33,127 bases of DNA from positions 1 through 33,127 of the forward strand of contig JAQIDB010000056.1 of assembly GCA_027858225.1 (NCBI GenBank). Direction: 5' to 3'. This DNA comes from Candidatus Delongbacteria bacterium. Lineage in GTDB: Bacteria > UBA4055. Both the position numbers and the translations under genes were made by a program. The notes below the pieces were generated by a model that saw only the letters and a list, made by a program, of their open reading frames with translations, had not been told where the DNA came from and ran no database searches. Positions 8,439-16,306 of this stretch are shown in pieces (position 1 is the stretch's first letter; every line of letters starts with the position of its first letter).

Positions 8439-9098
8439 ATGGCACTAAAATACACAAAAGAAACAATTGATCACTTCACAAAACCACATAACCTTGGAAC
8501 ATTAGAAAATGCTAATGCTGAAGCTACCGAAGGAAGCCCGGCGTGTGGAGATATGGTAAACTATACTTTACAGATCAACCCTGAAACTTTGATCATCGAA
8601 GATATTAAGTTTAGATCATATGGTTGTGCATCTAATATAGCTACCGCATCTATTGCTACTGATCTTGTTAAAGGAAAGCATATCGATGAAGTAAAGATGA
8701 TGGGATCATCTGAAGCTGCAACTAAACTAGGTGGGCTACCTCCGATCAAAATGCACTGCTCTGTTCTTGCTATCAATGGAATTAAAGCTGCTATAAGAGA
8801 ATTTGAGAAAAAAATTGGTAGAATAGAAGATGAAGAAAGAGTTCTTACTGAAAAAGCTTTAATAAATGTTTTAAAAGATATTATGCACCCTAAGCATGGA
8901 ATAAATATTATTGATAATGGTAATGTTTCCCGAATAAAGATCGAAGGCCAAAATGTCTATATTGTGATCGAATTAGAACCTGATGAAGAAATATTCGCAC
9001 CTAATATTCGAGAAGAGATTATGGAACACTTGGAAGCTATGAAATGTTCTCATGAGATCATGGTTAAAACTGAACCAAAGTCGGGGCAATTCATATAA
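8439..9098 (+). CDS. iscU: IscU/NifU-type Fe-S scaffold with a C-terminal MIP18/DUF59-like domain
   Basis: Three scaffold Cys contexts conserved: GSPACGD, FRSYGCASNIATAS, LPPIKMHCSVLAINGIKAAI (LPPVK-like motif). C-terminal VLKDIMHPKHGINIIDNGNVSRIKIEGQNVYIVIELE resembles MIP18. ATG 8439 with AAGAGGAG upstream preferred over TTG 8412. Confidence 0.88.
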   Translation: MALKYTKETIDHFTKPHNLGTLENANAEATEGSPACGDMVNYTLQINPETLIIEDIKFRSYGCASNIATASIATDLVKGKHIDEVKMMGSSEAATKLGGLPPIKMHCSVLAINGIKAAIREFEKKIGRIEDEERVLTEKALINVLKDIMHPKHGINIIDNGNVSRIKIEGQNVYIVIELEPDEEIFAPNIREEIMEHLEAMKCSHEIMVKTEPKSGQFI

Positions 9099-9132
9099 TG
9101 ACTTATTTATTTAACCTCTGGGACCTACGATA

Positions 9133-10248
9133 ATGAAATATAATATAATTGCAACTTGTACTTTCGGACTTGAATCAGTTTTGAAAAAAGAATTACTTGG
9201 ATTAGGATATAATGACTTAAATGTCCAGGACGGTAGAATAACTTTCCAATCAGATGAATCAGGAATTGCCCGGACAAATATTTTTTTAAGAACCGCTGAC
9301 AGAGTCTATTTAAAATTATCAGAGTTTCCTGCAAATGATTTTGATGAGCTTTTTGAAGGTGTTTATAAAATAAATTGGCAAGACATGATACCAGTGAATG
9401 GTATCATGCATGTTAATGGTCGATCTAAGAAATCAAAATTATCATCAGTGCCTGCTTGTCAATCAATTACAAAGAAAGCTATAATTGAGAAGATGAAACT
9501 GTCTTACAAAGTAGAAAAATTCACTGAAGATGGCACAAAATTCCCAATTGAGATCATATTAGAAAATAATAAAGCTATCGTCACTTTAGATACTTCTGGC
9601 ACTGCTCTTTACAAAAGAGGCTATCGGCTCAATACGGGTGATGCTCCTTTAAAAGAAACACTGGCAGCAGGATTAATATTGCTTTCTAACTGGAGACCTA
9701 ATACACCACTTATAGACCCCTTTTGCGGATCGGGCACGGTACTTATCGAAGCAGCAATGATTGGTAAAAATATTGCACCCGGATTAAATAGACATTTTTT
9801 AGCGATGAATTGGGATTTTATTGATAAGGGAATATGGAAACAAGCTGTAGATGAAGCATTTAGTAGAATGAATAAGAATAAACTTGATCTATATGGTTAT
9901 GACATTGACTCGAAAGTTATAAAATACGCAAGGCTCAACTCTGAGAATGCAGAGCTGAATACAATGATAAACTATGATCAGAAAGATATCGCTGATTTTA
10001 ATTTCAGCAATGAAAAGGGATCTATAATTACAAATCTACCTTATGGAGAAAGATTAGGTGATAAAGATTCACTTGATGGTCTATACAAAACGTTTAAAGA
10101 TTCAATATCCCAAAATGATCAATTCGGTAAATCCATTTTCACTGCCCACGATCATTTTCAAGAGATATTTGGTAGAGCTAATAAAAAAAGAAAGCTGTAC
10201 AATGGCAATATTAAGTGCATCCTGTACAGCTATTATTCAAAGAGATAA
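9133..10248 (+). CDS. THUMP-domain class I SAM RNA methyltransferase (RlmL-like, COG0116)
   Basis: LIDPFCGSGTVLIEAAMIGKNIAPGLNRHF, YGYDIDSKVIKYARLNSENA and catalytic TNLPYGERLGD; N-terminal CTFGLESVLKKELLGLGY is THUMP/FLD-like. Confidence 0.88.
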   Translation: MKYNIIATCTFGLESVLKKELLGLGYNDLNVQDGRITFQSDESGIARTNIFLRTADRVYLKLSEFPANDFDELFEGVYKINWQDMIPVNGIMHVNGRSKKSKLSSVPACQSITKKAIIEKMKLSYKVEKFTEDGTKFPIEIILENNKAIVTLDTSGTALYKRGYRLNTGDAPLKETLAAGLILLSNWRPNTPLIDPFCGSGTVLIEAAMIGKNIAPGLNRHFLAMNWDFIDKGIWKQAVDEAFSRMNKNKLDLYGYDIDSKVIKYARLNSENAELNTMINYDQKDIADFNFSNEKGSIITNLPYGERLGDKDSLDGLYKTFKDSISQNDQFGKSIFTAHDHFQEIFGRANKKRKLYNGNIKCILYSYYSKR

Positions 10249-10268
10249 ATAAAATATCCTATTTATCT
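10243..10268. terminator. AT-only inverted repeat between convergent genes, overlapping both stop codons; weak bidirectional terminator candidate
   Basis: AGATAAATA (10243-10251)-aaatatcc-TATTTATCT (10260-10268); + gene stop TAA at 10246-10248 and - gene stop TAG at 10259-10261. Confidence 0.35.
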
Positions 10269-10801
10269 ACAAAATTAAAAGTATGAAAGAAACCAAATAT
10301 TAACGAATCATTAGAATTAGTATTTACTTCATGTATATTTCCATAGAATTCACCTTGAATTTCTTCCCCTGGAATATATTTTGTTATTACAATTTTCGTA
10401 ATATCGTCATTTAAATCACCTTCTTCTATTAAATAGTCATTAATACCATCATCTCCAGGTGTATTAAACCTTATATAATTATAGATATTATCGTCACTAA
10501 TAAGTATAACTTGTTCTTGATCTTGAAGTAAAACAGGATCTAACTTGAATCCGATTTTCCATTCCTCTAATACTACTGCGTTAGCTTCATCTTCTGCTGT
10601 AAAAACAAAAACATTTTCAGAAGATTCCGTAATTTGAATGTTATCCTTAGCTAATATCGGTTTTTCATATCCTCCCTGCAACCCAAGTGTAACTTCTAAC
10701 CTATTGGTCTTGGGAGGATATGTAATCTCATCATCTTCACAACCTGTTACGAACAACATTAACAATATCATTGAAAATATTACTAGTGTAATTTTTTTCA
10801 T
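10259..10801 (-). CDS. Hypothetical lipoprotein
   Basis: MKKITLVIFSMILLMLFVTGCEDDE signal peptide with lipobox LFVTGC; start moved from 10828 to 10801 because AGGAGAG lies just upstream. Confidence 0.7.
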   Translation of the reverse strand: MKKITLVIFSMILLMLFVTGCEDDEITYPPKTNRLEVTLGLQGGYEKPILAKDNIQITESSENVFVFTAEDEANAVVLEEWKIGFKLDPVLLQDQEQVILISDDNIYNYIRFNTPGDDGINDYLIEEGDLNDDITKIVITKYIPGEEIQGEFYGNIHEVNTNSNDSLIFGFFHTFNFVDK

Positions 10802-10824
10802 TATTTCTCTCCTAGTTAATTTAA

Positions 10825-10885
10825 TCATTTCTTCGGTCCATAATATACCATCTAGTCATTTCTTCGATCCATAATATACCATCTA
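10825..10885. repeat. 31 bp-period tandem duplication spanning the 3' end of the TPR lipoprotein gene
   Basis: TCATTTCTTCGGTCCATAATATACCATCTA (10825-10854) and TCATTTCTTCGATCCATAATATACCATCTA (10856-10885) differ at one position (g10836/a10867). Confidence 0.9.
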
Positions 10886-12678
10886 TCAGCTTCACTTTTT
10901 TGCTTTTGCTTAGGTTGTCTTCTCTGCTGAGATGAATCTAAAGTCAATTTAGTCGAAGCAAAGTTACTATATGGAGTTCTTGGATATTTTTGCTTTAATT
11001 CAGTATAGATATCAACTGCTTTTTCTAGATCAATTATATAATTTTCAGCCATAAGTGCGGCTGCTTTCATTATTTTGGGTGCAATAGGGCTGTCTTCAAA
11101 CTTATTAGCTATTATCATATACTCATCAATTGCTTCTACGTACAAGGAATCTAAGAACAGATCAGATGCTATATTAAAGTAAAACTTTGCAGAATCTTCA
11201 ATTACAGTAATCAATTCTAATCCTCTATCTTTTCTTATTGCATTTGAAGCTAATGTATTTGGATAATCGTTTAATATACTATCCGGAAATCCAATATATT
11301 TTATAGTATCCATTTTAAACAACATCAACAATGCTTTTGAGGAAATATGTGGAAGACCTTTGAACCTTGACACCGAACGGAGATAGACTTCAGCCGAATC
11401 TGGAAGTAAAATATCATATAGATATTTCTCTGCTAACAACATTTTACTTTTAACCATTTCTTTAGTTTGTTTTGATAGATCTTTTGTTAATGTTTTTTTT
11501 TGAATTTTCAGATTACTTTTTTTGTCAAAAGTTACACTATCTTTAAGTCCTTCTAACTTTTTATCTATCCTTGACAATTTTGAATTTAGACTGTCAACTT
11601 TAACTTCCAAAGCAGGGATCTTCTTTTTCATCCTCTGGAATTCAGTGATCGTTCTCTTTCTTTCTGCAGCTTCTTTATAAGAAATATTATTTCTATCATA
11701 ATACCCAGCAGAATCATACATAGTTATTGCATTTTCCAGATCTTTTTTATAATTAAAATAATACTCACCAATGTAAAATGCTGTTTCCGAAAGAAAAGGT
11801 CCATTGTCTCTATTTTTTTTATTCGTCCTCAAGATTTCATCTAATTTGTCATATGATTTTTGATACTCACCCAAAGAATAATATAATTCACCTAATTTGA
11901 TGTCACCTTCAAGTGAATACTCATCATACTCTTCGTTACTAAGGATATTTTCTATTATCACTAATGCACTATCAGTATAACCTTTTTTCTCTAATGCATT
12001 GGAATATTTCAAAGTATATTTAAATTTCTTTTCTCTGCTTTCAACATTATTGATTAATTGTTTATAGATCTTTGCAGAACTTTTGTAATCTTTTACTTCT
12101 TCGGCCAATAAAGATGCTTTTTCTAGAAATATTATCTTTTCACCCGGAGATTGACTTTCATTTACTGCTTCTAGGTACAAATTTAATGCCTTAGTTGTGT
12201 CTTTCAGTGATAAACTCAATTCTGCATTTAATTTTTTCAAATCCAATGGATCTATATCAATATCACTTATCTTTATTGTTTCGATTAATTCACTTGCTGC
12301 ATCATAATTATTCATAGCTATTTCAACTTCAGCTAATAATACTTTTGTTTTATTTCTTAAATCTGAATTAGGATAATTTGTTAATATTTCTACATATTTC
12401 CTTTTAGCTTTATCATATTTTTCTTGTCTATAATAGCTCTGTCCCATCATCAATAAAGCATCATCCACCCATTTACTATTTGGGTAAAATTCAAGTATCT
12501 TTGATAGTTCCTTAATGCTATTTTCATAAAGAACTTTATCTATCTTATTATTTATCTTTCTTTTATCTTCAGCATCATTAAAACTTTTTTTTGCATTGAA
12601 GTACATATTAAAATAAGCGCAACTTGATAATAGCATAATTATTAATATGAATAATATTTTCTTTCCAGTTTTTATCAA
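10852..12678 (-). CDS. TPR-repeat outer-membrane lipoprotein (BamD/SprE-PorW-like organisation)
   Basis: Lipobox MLLSSCAYFNMYFNAKKSFNDAE followed by many TPR helices (NSIKELSKILEFYPNSKWVDDALLMMGQSYYRQEKYDKAKRKYVEILTNYPNS). The YFNxYFNAKKSF start recalls SprE/PorW-type T9SS lipoproteins (from memory). Confidence 0.75.
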   Translation of the reverse strand: MIKTGKKILFILIIMLLSSCAYFNMYFNAKKSFNDAEDKRKINNKIDKVLYENSIKELSKILEFYPNSKWVDDALLMMGQSYYRQEKYDKAKRKYVEILTNYPNSDLRNKTKVLLAEVEIAMNNYDAASELIETIKISDIDIDPLDLKKLNAELSLSLKDTTKALNLYLEAVNESQSPGEKIIFLEKASLLAEEVKDYKSSAKIYKQLINNVESREKKFKYTLKYSNALEKKGYTDSALVIIENILSNEEYDEYSLEGDIKLGELYYSLGEYQKSYDKLDEILRTNKKNRDNGPFLSETAFYIGEYYFNYKKDLENAITMYDSAGYYDRNNISYKEAAERKRTITEFQRMKKKIPALEVKVDSLNSKLSRIDKKLEGLKDSVTFDKKSNLKIQKKTLTKDLSKQTKEMVKSKMLLAEKYLYDILLPDSAEVYLRSVSRFKGLPHISSKALLMLFKMDTIKYIGFPDSILNDYPNTLASNAIRKDRGLELITVIEDSAKFYFNIASDLFLDSLYVEAIDEYMIIANKFEDSPIAPKIMKAAALMAENYIIDLEKAVDIYTELKQKYPRTPYSNFASTKLTLDSSQQRRQPKQKQKSEADRWYIMDRRND

Positions 12679-12679
12679 T

Positions 12680-14181
12680 TTAATCTCGCATATTTCTACA
12701 TTTATCTTCTACTGCTCTGAAGTTCACTTTACCATTTCCCATAACTGGAAGTTCAGAGAAATATACTATTTTTTTTGGTATTGCAATAGGTGGTAATTCT
12801 TTTGCCAATTTTTTCTTAATGTCCTTTTCATCCACTGGTGCAGTTAAGGCAACAACTATCTCTGCTCCTTTAGTTACGTGTGGAATTTCAACCGCACAAC
12901 ATAACTCATCATCATTCAAGTGTTTCTCGATCGCATTCTCAACTGATACTAAAGAAACCATTTCACCAGCTATCTTTACAAATCTTCTCAATCTACCTTT
13001 ATGCCACAAAAATCCATCTTCATCCATAACACCGATATCACCGGTATCATACCAACCTTTGTGTATATGTAATGTTGTTTCTTCAATATCGTTATAATAA
13101 CCTTTCATAACCAATCTACCCTTAACTAATATTTTACCTTCTTCTCCGGTAGCTACTTCTTCATCAGTATCAATATTAACTATTTTCACATCTACTCCTG
13201 GTAAAGGTTGTCCAATACTTCCAAATTTATTATTATCTGAACGATTAACTGAAACTACCGGGCTGGTTTCAGTAGCACCATAACCTTCAAGTATATCTAT
13301 ACCATGCTTATTATAAAAAGAATCTTTGATGTTCTTATTTAATTTATCTCCACCTGCTATTGCCAATCTTAGACTTTTAAAATCTCCAGCTTTAGATTTT
13401 TGTGAATAACCTCTAATAAAAGTTGGTGTAGCCGTAATAATTGTACATTTGTTTTTCTTTATCCCGTTAGCAACACTTTGATATTCTAGTGGATTTGCAA
13501 AAGTATTTACAGCAGAACCTGATAGCAAAGGTAAAAAGAACGAAGTAGTTAATCCGAAAATATGGAAAAGTGGCAAGACACCCGCAAAGACATCTTGACT
13601 ATCGATAAAATACTCTTGCTGAATTGCTTCAACATTTGATATGATATTATCATGAGATAACATTACGCCCTTAGGTTCCTTTTCACTACCGGTTGTAAAT
13701 AATAACACCGCAATATCATCACTCTTTTTCTTAGAAACAAACAATTTAGGAACAAAAGATTTAAGCAAAGCAGTGATTTTTTTTAATATTGAGACAGATC
13801 CAATAACATCTTCTAAAAACATCATCTCTTTCATAGGTTTTAATCCTATCTTCTCGATGAATTTCCTTGATGTTACAACCTTTGAAAAACGTCCTTTCTT
13901 CATTGCAAAATGTATGTTTTTTTCAGCACCCATAGAATAATTAATCATTACAGGTATTTTTCCTGAAAATAAAACTGCTAATGTCGTAATAAATCCCCCT
14001 GCTGTTTTTGGGAGCATAATACCAACAAATTCGTCATTATTTTTTTAACAAAAGAGGAAAGCAATAATGACGCTATTAGTAGTTTTCCATAAGTATAAGT
14101 TTGTCCAGTTGCATTATCTATAATAGCTGTTCTTTTCTTGTATTTTTTCGCAATATCTATAAATTTGCAGTGCAAGTTCAT
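12680..14181 (-). pseudogene. Acyl-ACP/acyl-CoA synthetase (AMP-binding, Aas-like) interrupted by a frameshift in a 7-A run
   Basis: ORF 13978..14181 carries the N-terminus (FIDIAKKYKKRTAIIDNATGQTYTYGKLLIASLLLSSFVKK). ORF 12680..14017 carries the rest (NDEFVGIMLPKTAGGFITTLAVLFSGKIPVM..., LLFTTGSEKEPKGVMLSHDNI, GYGATETSPVVSVN, YDTGDIG). The frames rejoin with one extra A in GTTAAAAAAATAATGAC (plus-strand T run 14040-14046). Confidence 0.85.
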
Positions 14182-14669
14182 GTATTACTCCTCATTTTAT
14201 TAATTATCTTCGTAGTTGATCTTTCCGGTGTTAAATTAACTATCTTAACTTCCCCACCATTTTCTGTAACTACATCAGATCCCATAATATATTTAGCATC
14301 TGTAATATCAGTAACACATGGATCGTAATCTCCACCTTTTACTAGAATATCAGGTTTAATAGACTTAATTAATTCTATTGGTGTATCATCTTCAAATATA
14401 ATTACATGAACAACAGATCTTAGTTCACTTAAAAGAAATGCTCTGTCAACTTCTGAATTTATTGGCCTATCATCTCCTTTCAGTCTTTTCACTGAATTAT
14501 CACTATTAACTCCAACGATCAAAACATCTCCAAAAGTTGCTGCTTCTTTTAAATAATCGACATGCCCTCTATGTAGAATATCAAAAACTCCGTTAGTAAA
14601 AACAATCTTATTACCTGCAGATCTCAATTCAAAGACAATCTTTGATATTTTATTTAAATCAGCTATCAT
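14178..14669 (-). CDS. rfaE2: D-glycero-beta-D-manno-heptose 1-phosphate adenylyltransferase (RfaE2/HldE C-terminal domain type)
   Basis: KIVFTNGVFDILHRGHVDYLKEAATFGDVLIVGVNSDNSVKRLKGDDRPIN nucleotidyltransferase motif and ILVKGGDY. 4 nt overlap with the next gene. Confidence 0.93.
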   Translation of the reverse strand: MIADLNKISKIVFELRSAGNKIVFTNGVFDILHRGHVDYLKEAATFGDVLIVGVNSDNSVKRLKGDDRPINSEVDRAFLLSELRSVVHVIIFEDDTPIELIKSIKPDILVKGGDYDPCVTDITDAKYIMGSDVVTENGGEVKIVNLTPERSTTKIINKMRSNT

Positions 14670-14674
14670 ATTAT

Positions 14675-15682
14675 TTATCCTTTTACTATAATTCCTGAAT
14701 TCTTCAGTCTCTTTAAAAGATCATCGGGATCAACTGGTACAATGCTGACATCTTCAACTACCAAAGAAGCTGCGTAATTCGCAATTGTACAAGCCTGGTC
14801 AAATGTAGCACCTGCACACATAAATGCAGTAATTGAAGCTATAACAGTGTCTCCAGCTCCTGAAACATTTGATATTTTCATAGCTTTTGCAGGAATGATC
14901 TTCATCTTTTTACCTTTTGTGAATAAAGCTATTCCTTTTTCACTTAAAGTTATAACAACATGCTTAAAGTCCAGCTTTTTTATAAGATCCAATCCTGCCT
15001 TTTCAATGTCTTTTTCAGTCGTGATCTTTCTTCCTAATATTTTTTCTGCTTCAAAAAGATTTGGTTTAAATAAAGTTGCCCCTTTAAAACTGGAGAGATT
15101 ATTTAACTTAGGATCTACTGTCACTATAATATTGTTTTCGTTACAAAGTTTGACAATCTTTTTATTTATTGCAGGAGTTAACATACCTTTGTTATAATCT
15201 TGAAGTATCACGCCGTTTATATTTTTAACATTTTTCTCAAAATCTTTAATAATCTTCTTTTCAAGTTTACTGTCTATAAAATTTTTATCCTCTTTATCAA
15301 AACGTATAACATGTTGACTTGAAGCTAGTATTCTAGTTTTTACTGTAGTTGGTCTGGTAGGATCAATACTGATATTTTCAATATTTATGTCATGATTTCG
15401 CAAATTTTCGACAAAATTAGATCCGTATAGATCATTCCCAATTATTCCGAACAAGCAAGTCTTAGAACCAATAGATTTTATGTTCAAAGCTACATTCGCA
15501 GCTCCGCCTGGTTTGATTTCTTCATGAGTAATATCAATGACCGGAACTGGTGCTTCAGGAGAAATTCTACTTGTATCACCCCAATAATATACATCAAGCA
15601 TAACATCACCAATAACAGCGATATTATTCTTCTTCAAATTATCGAATATAGTTTTTAATTTAGAGCTTTTTATTTTCACCAT
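14675..15682 (-). CDS. rfaE1: D-glycero-beta-D-manno-heptose-7-phosphate kinase (RfaE1 type, PfkB fold)
   Basis: AVIGDVMLDVYYWGDTSRISPEAPVPVIDI, PGGAANVALNIKSIG and SNVSGAGDTVIASI. Confidence 0.93.
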   Translation of the reverse strand: MVKIKSSKLKTIFDNLKKNNIAVIGDVMLDVYYWGDTSRISPEAPVPVIDITHEEIKPGGAANVALNIKSIGSKTCLFGIIGNDLYGSNFVENLRNHDINIENISIDPTRPTTVKTRILASSQHVIRFDKEDKNFIDSKLEKKIIKDFEKNVKNINGVILQDYNKGMLTPAINKKIVKLCNENNIIVTVDPKLNNLSSFKGATLFKPNLFEAEKILGRKITTEKDIEKAGLDLIKKLDFKHVVITLSEKGIALFTKGKKMKIIPAKAMKISNVSGAGDTVIASITAFMCAGATFDQACTIANYAASLVVEDVSIVPVDPDDLLKRLKNSGIIVKG

Positions 15683-15694
15683 ACAATTCTCAAG

Positions 15695-16306
15695 TTAGTT
15701 TAACTTTGCATTTTTAACAGGTTCTCCATTGATCACATAATAATATTCATCAGATAGTCTCAACATTGCATGATCACCTTTTGAATTACCCAGTGTAACA
15801 ATCTCTGATCCATCAGAATAATATTCCGATTCCTTAATCCTTTTTACTTTCTCTTCATTGTTACAGTTCATACCAAATAATTTTCCGGTTAGTTTTCCAT
15901 CTTTCTCTTCAACTCTGGTACATATTAATCCATCATAACCAAGCTCTTTAGCAAAATATCCCATATAAGTATCCGGAGAAGCTGTAACTAATATAATTTT
16001 AAATCCATCTGATTTAAGTTTTTTTAATAATTTCACTACTTTATCATTAAATTTTATCTTTTTTATATATAATTTATTTTTTTCATTTATGGAGAATCTT
16101 GATACTCCTGAGAAAAATTTCCCGTAACTGTATTCCTTCATATCATTTCTCGAGATCTTCCTAAGAAAAAATTTAATTAAATTAAATACTAACCCAGGTA
16201 GAGAATGAATAATCTTGAATATTGATGAATAAAAGAAAAGAGATCTGATATAAGAATCCTTACTTGTAATCGTTCCATCAAAATCGCTGAACACAATTTT
16301 ATTCAC
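15695..16306 (-). CDS. HAD-IB family phosphatase (phosphoserine-phosphatase/PgpC-like)
   Basis: KIVFSDFDGTITSKDSYIRSLFF (motif I), ILVTASPDTYMGYFAKELGYDGLICT, TLGNSKGDHAML. GTG start at 16306 proposed (AGGTG-like SD upstream); the track ORF begins at 16336. Confidence 0.8.
   Translation of the reverse strand: MNKIVFSDFDGTITSKDSYIRSLFFYSSIFKIIHSLPGLVFNLIKFFLRKISRNDMKEYSYGKFFSGVSRFSINEKNKLYIKKIKFNDKVVKLLKKLKSDGFKIILVTASPDTYMGYFAKELGYDGLICTRVEEKDGKLTGKLFGMNCNNEEKVKRIKESEYYSDGSEIVTLGNSKGDHAMLRLSDEYYYVINGEPVKNAKLN

Noticed and set aside
10058-10252. 64 aa + strand ORF overlapping the end of the RlmL-like gene
   Set aside because: Out-of-frame shadow of a well-supported methyltransferase C-terminus; no SD and no recognisable family.
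14101-14328. 75 aa + strand ORF across the rfaE2/acyl-ACP synthetase junction
   Set aside because: Antisense to two supported genes that overlap by 4 nt; no independent evidence.
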